A stretch of 64,000 nt of DNA from Ascidia mentula (Eukaryota; Chordata; Ascidiacea; Phlebobranchia; Ascidiidae): assembly GCA_947561715.1 (NCBI GenBank), contig OX387197.1, positions 20,658,266 to 20,722,265 of the forward strand, written 5' to 3'. Positions 50,041-61,397 of this stretch are shown here, piece by piece; position 1 is the stretch's first letter; the number at the start of each line of letters is the position of its first letter. A program made the position numbers and the translations under genes. The notes below the pieces were generated by a model that was not told where the DNA came from, made no database searches, and was given only the letters and a program-made list of their open reading frames with translations.

Positions 50041-50460
50041 GTCTTAAAACTTGTTTTCAAAATTTTTCAATAAAAAAAGGGGACTGTTTTTCCTGTAATT
50101 TATATGTTTCTTTTCTCGAAAAAACACACCCTTGTCGTGCCCTGTCACGTTGAATCAAATTGAATTTACCGGACGCACCTTTAGATTTCAAGCGGTTGTA
50201 AAGAAATTCGACTAATGAGGAAGGAACTTCGCAGTTAGTCAAAACAATAAAACTTTCCACAGCTATATCCAGATCCGTAATACTCTCGCAATTGAAAAAA
50301 AAGGGTTTAACCAGAACAAATAAGTCTTTGACAGTTTTGAACTTTTATAGTGTTTGCTGCATAAAATTTTGTCTGCTTTCATTGCATGGCTGTAGCAGTT
50401 ATGGACCACAGTTTTCTGCAAGTTCCAGAAAATGACTAATTCTGATCGCATCATGCTTTG
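50041..50460 (-). pseudogene. Decayed transposon coding segment, unknown
   Basis: Two adjoining minus-strand frames (50454-50263 and 50260-50057) show coding-like composition, with stretches such as VESFIVLTNCEVPSSLVEFL and NLIQRDRARQGC. They are separated by a stop or frame break. The family is not recognised. Confidence 0.35.
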
Positions 50461-50694
50461 ATGTCACGCAAGTTGCAACCGGAAGTAGTGCGGCACCTAT
50501 AATACCTTTCAATTCGGCGCAGCACACTGCCAGTAGAATCACTCAATATCAAACGCGCACACGCGACAAAAATTATTTATCTGTGCGTCGGAATACATTG
50601 CACCATAGGAATTTTTTTTGTCCATTTGCTGCGCTGCATATTTAAATTTACAAACCATAAACCGCATATTCGTTTGCTGCCACCATGTTCGCAT

Positions 50695-51042
50695 TTAATG
50701 TTGTTTGAAACTGATTGTGAAAGCAAAATACGTGTAAGTCTTTAACCAACGTTCCTCTGGCAATAATTCGTCAAACATTTCATGTTGCAGTTTTTTGCGA
50801 AGTTCTCCCCTCATTAGTCCACTCACACGACTACAATGTTTATAACCTCGGTGATTGTTTCTTTTTCCAGTAATTTGTACGTGGCCTTCAACTTTATCCA
50901 CAAACGACCAAAACGTCACTTTCAATTTTACCTCACAAACACAATTTTCACATCTTTTATGCGCACAATACAAGTTAACCCAACCTTCCTTAACACATTT
51001 GTCAAATTTCTTTATATTGTTCACGGCACTACAGTAAACCAT
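50695..51042 (-). CDS. Zinc-finger (FLYWCH-like) transposon protein fragment
   Basis: An ATG-started 115-codon frame lies just inside repeat B. It contains YCAHKRCENC, then a hydrophobic stretch with TFWSFVDKVEGH, then KRNNHRGYKHC, followed by a charged helix (MRGELRKKLQHEMFDELLPE). The Cys/Cys...His/His spacing fits the FLYWCH-type finger that precedes many MULE transposases. It may be a complete small protein or the first exon of a broken transposase. Confidence 0.45.
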   Translation of the reverse strand: MVYCSAVNNIKKFDKCVKEGWVNLYCAHKRCENCVCEVKLKVTFWSFVDKVEGHVQITGKRNNHRGYKHCSRVSGLMRGELRKKLQHEMFDELLPEERWLKTYTYFAFTISFKQH

Positions 51043-51269
51043 GTAATTGTTAGCTATGTTCGGGACACAACTCGCTTAGATTTTCTAAATTGTCTACATC
51101 TGTCAAGGGTGTAGTAAACTTGTTACATGCGAATGAAAATCTAGCCCAGAAAACGATCGGTCATCGGTATCAACCACACTTTGCTCTCTATTACTTTTTA
51201 AAGTTTTATCATTACCGAAAGCAAAATGATCGGATTTTATGTACAAAACAAAATTTCGAGCACAAATCA

Positions 51270-51510
51270 AGTTCATTGGAAACTTTGAAATGGGTTGGTA
51301 TTTTAACTTATATCACGTTCATCAATATGCTCCAGGCAATGCAAAATTTAAAAAATCCTATAGAACGGAAAGGTGTTGAATGTTTGCCTATTTCAAGCGA
51401 CACCACTATCTACTTTGTTTATGTTCGTACCAAATTTACAAGTAGTGTGGCCTCAATATTCACCTGGCATGGACAAAAATAGTCAGATTTTATGACGGAG
51501 GGTTGCTAAA
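51270..51510 (-). repeat. Inverted repeat B, right arm
   Basis: It is the partner of 47405-47650, roughly 75-80% alike by eye. The plus-strand ORF across it (to 51482) is a by-product of this repeat. Confidence 0.85.
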
Positions 51511-51569
51511 GTTGCAATATTTTGCCGAAATGACAGTAGACCTGACTCTTGCCCATAAGTTGATTACAT

Positions 51570-53600
51570 ATCATAAAATGTGCCCCTCGCAAACCCCTTG
51601 TCTGTAGATTTAATTGGTGGGCCACAAGGTCTTAAGTGGCTGAGGTCGCGCATGGGTTGATAACATATGTTATTGCTGTGTTTGTGTAGGTAAACGATCT
51701 GTTTAACAGGTCGAATGGTCTAACGCGGCGGGCGCCGTCTAAATGGATTTTAATGACATTACTCTGGTCACCTATTTAATTTTCTGTCGATCGCGATGCT
51801 TTGTAGGCCGCTTGTTTCCTTTTTGTGACTTTCGGGCGAAATACTCATTTAACGATATGTACCAGTAATGAATGATTAACATGTCAGCGAATAAGATCAA
51901 TAAGAAAACGTTCATTTGGAGTAGTTTGCGCATAGTTGTCGCGATACTGAAATATATTTCACAAAGACAAAACAAAATCAGACGCATCGATCAGTTATGG
52001 GAAAACGACGTGTTGGCCACCCTAAGGTGTAACCGTTGTAACGTATGCATTCGTTTAACGATTGCGAAGACATTTGGTATCTACCCGGACAAATTTTGGT
52101 TTTTGGTGAAATAAAACTTTTTAATCTCTAACGCTGACTTGCGCATGGGGAGTTTTGCATTCTCATAGGAATATAGCCCAGAGTTTAGCCTCGTTATGAC
52201 CTTTATCCGCAAGCTGAAGTGAAAAATAAGGACGAACAAGATTTATTTTATGATTTGCTAACAAATAAAACTGATAGCGAAGGGTCAATAATACATTGGT
52301 CATTTCCGGAATCAAGTTAAATAAGTACACGAATCATTGCTTGTATTGCTTGCAATTTGTCCTAATTATGTATCTAAGTAACCTTATTCATGACATCCGC
52401 TAAGCGAGCGGATTAAAGTAATGCGTGGATTGAAGTAATTATTAAAGCTGTGTTTGTGACAACTGATATTCCACCTTTTGTTGTTGCGTTTCTTGGTCGT
52501 AAATGTTCATGAATACCCTTAAAGTGCATATGACACGGCCATGGCAATTTTTCGTAAATCTAAAGGTACATCTACATCAAACATATATCCAAAGTTTTCG
52601 GTTCTACGTCAACTCAAAAATGCAGATAACTACACAAAAATTGCAGCGAAAAAAAATCGTAAACCTTTTGCGCTGTGGCGAAATTGACATCACACAAGGC
52701 TCTCACGTCGAAAAAATGCATTGTTTGGGAGAATCCACACTTTACGTTACCCCAAAAGTCAGGACAAGGTTTTACATCACACAAAAATATGTCACTGTGA
52801 CGTCACAAACCAAAGGATTATTTGTAATTATGGGAAGACCAAAGAGTATACCAGCAACGACATTGCTCTGTACTTCGATGAGACAGGGATGGTGCGTTTC
52901 TTTGCTCAGTGACAATACATGACGTCATTTTGGGTGTGATGTCGTAACTTTAACCTTACTTTAATTTGACTTTAATTTGATGATTCCAACATTTATAGTT
53001 ACAAGTGTATTGCGAAAAATACATTAGTGGTTGATTGTGTCAAATTAAATAAATCATTTATGACGCGAACTGAAAACATTCGCATTATGACGGTACAATG
53101 TGTTGCATAATCAGCTAATTTGGGCTGCCTTTCTCGGCGTTCTTTGCCAGCCTCAAAATTCAATTACTTATATCCGTGAGTGGACAAAACGGCAATGCTT
53201 AATTGAAAAAGTTCATGCATTACGTTAGGGAACACAAAAGCTTCAACCACCAGAACACCCTGTCCCAGTAACTGTTTGAACTAAAAAGGACTTATCAGGT
53301 CGATACAGCGGCCATCTTTCTTTCCTACACATAAGACTTGCTGCCAGCACTTGCACGACTTAAGTACCTTATGTGATGTCACGCAACAATAATCTCGATT
53401 TCGTTGGCAACTGTATCGCAGAAGTTTATTAGTTTTATTTTTATTATGTTTTGTTTTTCCGTGCCTTGCATCCTGAGTCCGTGGTCGTGGTGTGGCATGG
53501 CAGGACTCTTGTCGATTAAAAGTTAACTTTATCATATACGTAGGTTTTCATTTTATAATTACTGGCATTACATATTTTTGATGTGCTCTAGGGGCAAGTG
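51570..53600 (+). repeat. Inverted repeat C, left arm (interrupted)
   Basis: Segments 51570-51715, 52135-52530 and 53455-53600 match, in order, the reverse complement of one continuous block 55790-56420. Shared runs include CCCCTCGCAAACC, GACTTGCGCATGGG, GGTCAATAATACATTGGT and GGACTCTTGTCGATT. Two insertions (about 420 and 920 bp) therefore split the left arm. Confidence 0.8.
52660..52990 (+). repeat. Inverted repeat D, left arm
   Basis: It pairs with 54600-54945. Shared blocks: GAAATTGACRTCAMACAAGG, TGTGACGTCACAAACCAAAGG and GATGATTCYAACATTT. It lies within the second insertion of repeat C's left arm. Confidence 0.85.
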
Positions 53601-53904
53601 CCATGCAATGGTAAGATACAGCGAACAAAAACCTGGTGGTCTACGAAGCGACACGCAGGTTTAACGAAACGCGTTGTGATTAAACTATACTGGGCAATTC
53701 GCTTGTTTGGCAGATGTCATAGATAGGCAAGATACAAAATTGCGAGCAATACAGGCGATAATTTGTGGTACTTGTTTATGTTGATTCATGACATAGCCTT
53801 TGTATTAATTACGGAAGCGGGCAAATGCAAAACAGTGGGATCGTTATAGTGCATTTGTGACACGGAAAATTAAACTAAAAAATCATTAAACTATGAAAGC
53901 AATT

Positions 53905-53939
53905 TTTGGCTTGATACGGCTTGATACGGCTTGATACGG
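53905..53939. repeat. Three tandem copies of a 10-bp unit
   Basis: CTTGATACGG is repeated three times in a row. It is a simple minisatellite with no evident role. Confidence 0.85.
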
Positions 53940-54192
53940 TCACAGGTTTCTAGGATACAGCTGATGAAAGTTACGTTTAAACCGTTGCGACTGTAATCGT
54001 GCGAAAGCGAGATTGTTGTTGCATGATGTTATAGAAATATAAAGTTTTGCTGGAGCTGCCAGCGAGGCTTATGCATAGGGATGGAAATCTTTGCAAAACT
54101 GGTTTAGTAGATGAAAAAACAACGAACTGCTGTCGATCGAGTAGTAAGGAAAACTTTTAAGTCAATCTTTCAGACAGCTCTTTTTGAGATGT

Positions 54193-54346
54193 GTTTTTAT
54201 TATTAGCAGGAAAATATGTTTCGCCCTGAAAATCATCAGTTTCTGCGAAGATTAAAAACAAAAACAACGTAAACAACTAAGTTAAAGCAAACGTCTACAA
54301 AAAAAATTGTAGTTTCGAAACATATTTTTCTGCTAATAATAAAAAC
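54193..54346. repeat. Small hairpin MITE
   Basis: The 31-bp arms 54193-54223 and 54316-54346 are almost perfect inverted copies (GTTTTTATTATTAGCAGG... and its complement), separated by about 92 bp. It has the size and shape of a short MITE nested in element D. Confidence 0.75.
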
Positions 54347-54599
54347 AAACATTTTTTATTAAACAGGAGCAAAACTGACTAGTGAACAGGTGCAGCAAAC
54401 GAATGTTGATTGTTTATTTCAACTGCAAACAAAGGGCGGCTGTTTCGACCTGCTAGGTCTTGTTTAGATTCGTTGGAATAAAATTGATACTGGGACAGTT
54501 TTGCGGTCAAAGCATATTGAAGCATTGTCGTTTTGTCCAAAGACAAGTAAATCTATTTTGAGGCTGGCATATAGACCGCCGCCGCGCGAATCCACCGCC

Positions 54600-54945
54600 C
54601 AATAACGTTAGCGACTACAAATGTTAGAATCATCATCTAACGAGGTTAAGGTTAGACGACTGAGCGAAGAAACACAAAACCTCATCTTGAAGTACAGAGT
54701 AATGTCGTAGTTGCTGTACTTTTTGGGTTGCCAGTAATCAGAGACAAATAAGCCTTTGGTTTGTGACGTCACAGTAACATACTTTTGTGTGATGGTACTG
54801 CTTCCCCTGACCTTTGTGGTGACATAACTTGGGGTTCTCCTATGTTTAAAACTATTCGATATTGACAATATTGCTTTTCTTATGCAAAGAAGGCACTTGT
54901 TGACGCAACCGCCTTGTTTGACGTCAATTTCCGAAATACTTATAT
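54600..54945 (-). repeat. Inverted repeat D, right arm
   Basis: It is the reverse-complement partner of 52660-52990. Together they delimit a 2.3-kb foldback element whose interior has no intact ORF. Confidence 0.85.
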
Positions 54946-54966
54946 GTTTATTGTGGACATAGGCGC

Positions 54967-55004
54967 CTAGTCCGGGGGGGCAGGGGAGCGGCGCCCCCCC
55001 AGGT
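54967..55004. repeat. G7/C7 hairpin
   Basis: A CCGGGGGGGCAGGGG run is followed by GCGGCGCCCCCCCAGG, able to form a strong hairpin in otherwise AT-rich DNA. A related GCCGCCCCCCCTGG lies at about 55300, so the pair may bound a 350-bp mobile piece. Confidence 0.55.
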
Positions 55005-55789
55005 TTTTCAAAAATAACGAGTGGCTTTTACGCGCGTCTGTCCGCACCATGTAACTCGTCGCATTCGTAACGTTCAAAGAAAAAAAGAACTAAAAACAAT
55101 GTGTTTCTTACACGACGCGCACAAAACATGTCGACCTAGTTTCGCTTACGTGGTTGTGGTTGGTTGTGTCGTAGACCGATCTCGTGCGTTCATCGTTAAC
55201 GTCGCCCTTTTGGTTAATACGCCTCGTGCATTGAAATTCAAACACAGTTTTTCGATACTTGATGACGTCATAGTAACAAATTATGACGTCATAATATAGC
55301 CGCCCCCCCTGGAAAATGATTGTGGATGTACCTATATTACGCAAAGTTGCCATGACCGATGCATGTGCACTTTCAGTCGCACTTGCGTCGAGAATTTTGA
55401 TGTTAGTGACATGTAGCATTTTCTTGCATTAGAACATTACAAATGAGAAATATTTGGCGACTGTGTATCCAACGGCAAAAGCACCATACGAGTGCATTGC
55501 ATATCTTTGACAAGAATTTTACAAGTTCCAGAATAAACCAAACTGAGGTATGATATGTAGACTAAAAAAAATCACAAAACGTAGACATGGGTAGCCAAAG
55601 CTTGAAAGTATGTAAAGCAAGCTGCAACATATTAATCTCACACCACGACGACACTAAATAACTGTGGAAATACCACCAAACGTCGTAAAAACTTCGTTTC
55701 TACTGCCAACCAGATCGTAAGCAGTTTGATTTAACATAATTTTAGGGGTGAAATATTTTTAAATATCTTGGCAGACAATAAAAAGTATG

Positions 55790-56420
55790 TAATAGCACTG
55801 ATTATAAAATGACAAACTACTTAAAGCACACTTTCAATCGACAAGAGTCCTACCATATATGGCACGCCACGACCACAGATGCAATTTTAAGGGCATTCCT
55901 GAACATTTGCGACCAAGAAACGCAACAACAAAAGGTGGAATATCAATTGTCACGGGGGTTAAAAAGAAAACACCCAAAGCTCAACGCATTACTTCACGTT
56001 TTGCGGATATCATGAATAAGGTTACAAGATACATAATTATAGGACAAATCGCAAGCAACACAAGCGACGATTCGTGTACTTGTTTAACTTGATTCCGGAA
56101 ATAACCAATGTATTATTGACCCTTTGCTATCAGTTTTATTTGTTGTGAATAGCAACATTTCACTAGTAATAAAATGCATATTACTAGTCGTTATTTTTCA
56201 AAGGTCATAACGATGCTAAAATCTGACCTCGATTCCTGTGAGAATGTTAAACTTCCCATGCGCAAGTCATTCGACCCTGTGATACAGATTGTTTATCTAC
56301 ACATCTACACATTGTAACAATCCACGCCCATCATGCCTTGTCCCACGAAATGAACTTACAGACAAGAGGTTTGCGAGGGGTATGGACCAAAATAACACAC
56401 CACAAAAAGGATATGACAGA
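55790..56420 (-). repeat. Inverted repeat C, right arm (continuous)
   Basis: It is the partner of the split arm at 51570-53600 and shows the uninterrupted ancestral order. ORFs called across it are fragments without domains. Confidence 0.8.
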
Positions 56421-56997
56421 GCGGCTATCCCGGCCATGTTTCCGATTCTTGGAGAATTATTTCGTACTTTAGATCAAGAACGGAAATAAGTTGTGCAACA
56501 AGTCGACGTAGTCATAAAACGGGTTACTGTCTTCCCCCATTACGCTAATACAAAGTCGAAATCAGACAAGAAAGTATCCGCGCAATAAAAATGAAGTAGG
56601 TTGTCGTTCAGTGTTTGTGAAACAAGAGTTTAAAGTGCTTCATACTAGAGAACCCGTGAGACTCTAAAGAAACCGTAAGACGTGTGACGCATTTAAATTT
56701 ATTCCGACTTGTTATACTGGGTTTTCGCGATTTCGGCAGGATTAGTGCGTTTCCATACACTTTGGGAAATTACCAAATACTGCTACATTTTGTGATATGT
56801 CACGCGTCATGGTTGATTGAATTTCAAAACCCATCGCTCAATATATTACAAGGATCTGTCTTGAACGATTAATCGTCAAGTGTAACCAAGACATTGAGGT
56901 TTGTTGCCCAAGCTCAAAAGTGTTTTGCTTTCGTGGCAAAGAGAGACGTAAGAAATCTCTGTTGCTGTCAGGCATATTGCAATTAAAAATGTACTGA

Positions 56998-57019
56998 TCA
57001 TATCATATCATATCATATA
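56998..57019. repeat. CATAT simple repeat
   Basis: Four tandem CATAT units lie directly before the second hammerhead-like core. Confidence 0.8.
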
Positions 57020-57020
57020 C

Positions 57021-57081
57021 CTGATGAAGTCTCGCCGCATGGCAGACGAAGAACGTCGTAAAAGTACAGCACGTTTATGCC
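57021..57081 (+). ncRNA. Hammerhead-like motif, copy 2 (degenerate)
   Basis: CTGATGA at 57021-57027 is followed by a helix II GTCT...AGAC with inner GCC-GCAT-GGC, then a changed core GAAGAAC (expected GAAAC), and ACGT at 57071-57074 with TTATGCC after it. The helix I 5' strand is missing. It is clearly related to the 16.0-kb motif, but the core insertion should abolish cleavage. Confidence 0.5.
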
Positions 57082-57519
57082 AAAAAGAGACGTGTTCGCC
57101 ATTGTAAGTGACTGCACAGTTTGCTGGCGGTATATCAAGTGAATGATTTTAGAAAAGATACTAATGCAAATGTAATGCAAAAATTACTTGCATTGGATAT
57201 GACAAATTCATATAACGAGCAACGTTTCGCGATGCGCTTTACGCGACCGAAACATTGTTCGACCAGTCACCATGAAACAGGTGGTGCCACGTCATTAAAA
57301 TGATGACATCAATCAGACTGCTCCAAGGTTAGAACACATCAATCAGACTGTTCGAAAACGCCACGAAATCTGCGATTTTTGCACCTGAAGTGGCAAGATA
57401 ATCAAGTCTGGACACCACTTTAACGAGTGTATGCTGTACATGACGGGTGGCAAAAAAAGGGTAACAAGTGGCCTGACAAAACACGGCAATATTCAGTGTG
57501 GCCCTGAATACACCCAACA

Positions 57520-57770
57520 TTGCAAATCCAATGGACAAGGAACGCAAACCATTGTATGTGTGTGCTTTTCAAGAGCTCTCAAAATAAGGCTGAATTTTTG
57601 CTAGCGGTTACAATAGGTAGTCGATACTCTGATAATTATTTGTTGGTCTCGTCGCCTTTCGCGTGATCTGAAAGGCATTAGAAAACGGTTGCATTCATGA
57701 AACAATCCAGGACAATAAATTCACGCTGAATTGCGTGGGACCCCGAATTCCTTGACACGGAAAACAGACC
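57520..57770 (-). repeat. Outer inverted repeat A, right arm
   Basis: It is the partner of 47075-47330. A homologous boundary ends near GTCTGTTTTCCG on the minus strand. No target duplication could be fixed. Confidence 0.75.
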
Positions 57771-60700
57771 TACTCTATCAACTATATACTACTCGTCTAT
57801 AATAGGGTCCTAATCTGTCTTTTTTTCCCGCCAAACCTCTTGATTCCTCTGTAAGCATTCGTCAAACCACTGACGTAGATGACATAATTGCAAACAAAGC
57901 AGAATAAGAACTGCAATCAATCTAACACAATTTTGAATGAATGTGGGTTACTGTATCGAAGCAAAGTCATGTTATGTTATTTCGTTTTACCGCACCTAGA
58001 ATGCAATGGTGGGTCGGGAAGAAATGGAAAAAATATTCGGGATGACAGCAGTGTAGAATGGGTGAAACACAATACATCAGCAACGAGACAGTTTTGGGGT
58101 CCTCAGTACAAACAGGGCACGATCGAGATTTCTGAAGTTCAGAGTACCACGCTTCTATTAAGATTTACGAAATTTATTCACAAAAACTAAATTTTTGTGT
58201 TCACCCAATTTTTTTTTTATTATTTGAAATTCAAATTCAAATTTGTCAGTTCTGGCAACAATTCAATTAAACATCCCACCTAGGAGAGAACAAATAAAAC
58301 TTGCGATATTAAAACGAACTGATATTGATACGACAATGTTTTAAAGTTTTTTAGGCTTAAACAATTGTATTCGACTTTGATTTAAACAAATCAAGTTTAT
58401 CACCAAGTGGTTAAACAACGAAACTTTAATGTTTCAAGTACCTTGGCCCTTATCAACTCCAAAATCACTAAAGCTACAACTTCCATAAAAGTTTGCCATA
58501 AAACGGGCGCAAATTCTCGGACGGCGGTTTAAAGAGCTCGATCAATTCCAAAAGTACCAAAGCTACAGCATTAATCTTTGCAGAGGATATTAACATGGAA
58601 CATTACAGCGAATTTCAGAACTATGCATGCGTGCAAAAAGATATTAGATATTCGATAAAAAACGGTTGGTTCGAATTTGATATAGCTTGTATCCAGTAAA
58701 GTATTAAACCCGCAACATTCATTATAGAAATTTTGGTTGTATTTTAATTTTTTTTACAAAAGGGAAACTATCATTTCATTGATGTTTGCGAAAGAAATTT
58801 TAGTCCTGTTTCCGCCAAAGTTTTCACCTAGGAGTGTATGGCACTTTAATAGTGCATTCCTAAAACAGATACATGAATGCTTGCAAGAAAAACATAAAAC
58901 ATGTAGCGTGTTACGTCAGTATATGTCTGCTAAATTTCAATTTGTAAAAGTAAATTCTTACATTTGATTTAAAAGACAAGGTTATTACGCGTTGTACGTC
59001 GAAATAAACATTCTTTGCTAAATTGCAAATCACGCAATTTGGGTTGGCAATTGATGTTATCCAGTATTCCTCGTTTAGGAAATAAGAATCAATCGCAAAA
59101 TCCGCATATGTACATAGTCCTCTGCGAAAAATTGGATTTGGAAACAAAATTTGACCGTGCTATAGGGTAAAAACGAAATTTCAAGTCGCTTAATTCAAAA
59201 ATGTTGAAATTGTCGAAATTAGCCAACATTAGCCACCATAGTTTCAAAAATGCGTTTTCGGTCATGACATACGCCAATTTGGTTTTCACTGCTCGTTTTT
59301 GTAGTGGCATCTGTGAACGTTATGAATGTATTATTTACTGTGATTTACCAATTTGCCACAGAGCGCTGGTTAATGTTCCGCTGGTTAAGGTTTGTGGGGT
59401 TTCACATCATGCCGTGAATTTTGGATACTTTTTGAGACGTTATGTTGTTTTGAAAGCAGGTAGTTTCTGTGTTGTTAGCTAATCAGTATTGATGGTTGTA
59501 ATTTAGAAACTATGAAACATGCCGCAAATTTTCATAACGTTGAAAAATGCAAGGTTGGTTAAAAAAATACAGAACTACTATATATTATGTATTCTTTTGG
59601 ACAATAATACTTATTATGAAGCCAATCATATCGGTCACGCATTTGTATAACTACTACTATATAGTGTTTAAACACAGTAATATAAACGAAATAATAAGTA
59701 TTTGTCAAAATTAGTTTGAAAATCTTTAACGTTCAGCTGAAAACAAGTAGTCAGCAAAACCAAACAAATAAACGGAAAAGATGCAAACCAAGGTACGGCC
59801 CAAAATTTCAATTTAAAGTCCGCTAATTTTTCACCTACGAGAAGAACTTTTCACTTCACGAAAGTTGTTAAACGGTTGGTTGATAGGATCTTATTAGCCA
59901 CACACGACAATGGATGAAACAAAAATATTCATTATAAACAAAATAAAACAAGGTTTAAGCCATTTACGATTGCAGAAGCTGACTGTGACATGCATACTTA
60001 CTGTTTGTAATACCTCAGTTCGATTTTTCTGTCACCCCAGGGAAAACCGTTGAACGTAAGAACAATGCTAGATCAAATTCGGACTGTTTTGAAGCTTGTG
60101 TTTAGCCAGGAGTGCACTACGTAGAAGACACACGTAGGTTTTTTACCAAACTGCAAATCCCGACAAAAATGTTTTTTCCTACATGTTAAAGATATTCGAG
60201 AAAAAGAAAAACTTAAACTTAAAGTTGAACTTGAACTGGTAAGAAAATTTCAGAAAGCTTTTGATGAATCTCACAAACTTATAAAGATCCAGGATGAAAA
60301 GCGCCAGGAGAAATGATAAAATTGGAAAATGTGCAAATGTGCAGTCATGTTGAAAAAGAAGTTATGTTAATTTAAAACCTAGGAATTTATGTAATTAGAG
60401 GCTTCAAGTGTTTTTTCGGTTGCCCCCAAAAGTTGTTAAACCACAGTTACCAAAAGGAGAACCTCGTGCCTTGACTACTATATGAGAATATGACCCGTGA
60501 AAACCGAGTAATTACACTGTTCAAGTATTAATTAAAACCCAAAGTACATGTTGACAGATTTTAGAAATTGGCTTTCACTTACTTTTGTATTTATTCTCTT
60601 TTTCTTGCTATAGCCTACCATTGGTTACAATGTTATTGGTCTATTGTAAGTGCTGTACAAGAATTTTTTGCAATTGATTTTGCAAAATACACATGTTATA

Positions 60701-61318
60701 ATTACAAAAACTTACAAACAAAACAAGGTTTAAATTGTACATACCAGTTGAATAAACTGTCCGGGGACAATAGTAAAACGTACCAAAGTGGAGGTCGGAT
60801 AGTGCACATTGGAATTGAAAATTGAAGCAGGCACTAAAAGAAACATAAAAAAAAAAAAAAACAGTAAACAAAAATTTAAATCAAACAAAAGACAAACTAT
60901 ATTCCTTGCAGAGTGCGCTAAATAGATAAAAAAAAAAAAATTAAAGTAAGAGCGGATACCATGTTTAAGGGGAAAAACCTGCGTAGACCTGCGTCATCAT
61001 TTTCGCGTTCCGCGCGATTGAATTCACGTCATCATTAGTTAATTTGGCTTATTTAGGCTGTTTATTTAGGCTGTTTATTTAATTGCATTATCAATCTTAT
61101 TTTTTATAGTCAATTACTGTGAAAAAAATAGCAAGAAAATGCTCCAACAAAAAAGTTGAAAATCATTCGCAAACGACCTAGTTGAAGATCGGGGTGTCGT
61201 AATCACTAGAGCAGTATTTTCACTGCGATTTGTTGAGAGTAAGCCTCAAGATCTGTCGATTTGTCCGCAAGGGCGGGCGCAAAAGGAGCGACTCTGCATG
61301 CCTGTTGGCGTGCGGGGT
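57771..61318. other. AT-rich gene-poor region
   Basis: There is no gene I can support. A short plus-strand frame near 60184-60318 has coiled-coil-like composition (EKEKLKLKVELELVRKFQ, ending KRQEK stop) without an ATG or exon context, perhaps a relic. Poly(A) runs occur near 60848-60862 and 60930-60942. Confidence 0.45.
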
Positions 61319-61397
61319 CGCTTCTTCTTTTTTTTTTGAAATTTTTTTTGGAAAAAAAAACCAAGTCCGACGATCGGCTTTTTTTTTTTTTTTTTGA
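61319..61397. repeat. T/A-rich low-complexity tract at the array border
   Basis: Runs of T, A and T again end in a 17-base T tract just before GTTAACAATGGG. It marks the sharp change from AT-rich DNA to the GC-rich spacer array. A T tract upstream of rDNA can act in Pol I termination, but that is speculation here. Confidence 0.6.

Larger units (their letters stand above)
47075..57770. mobile_element. Nest of long-inverted-repeat DNA transposons (about 10.7 kb)
   Basis: The outermost arms 47075-47330 and 57520-57770 are inverted copies. Shared blocks include GGAATTCGGGGTC, GTGAATTTATT, GAGGCGACGAGA and TCTTGAAAAGCACA. Inside are at least three further inverted pairs (listed separately) and decayed minus-strand ORFs between 47.9 and 51.0 kb, including a zinc-finger-like and two protease-like segments. 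Long TIRs and a FLYWCH-like finger suggest a Mutator-like (MULE) origin for the ORF-bearing part, but no DDE transposase core was identified. It lies between the claudin-like gene and the gene-poor rDNA flank. Confidence 0.7.

Noticed and set aside
51090-51482. 130-codon plus-strand frame
   Set aside because: Most of it is inverted repeat B read on the other strand. No start context and no domain.
60184-60318. Coiled-coil-like frame
   Set aside because: Only about 45 codons, no ATG, no splice context and no neighbour exon. Kept as a note, not called as a gene.
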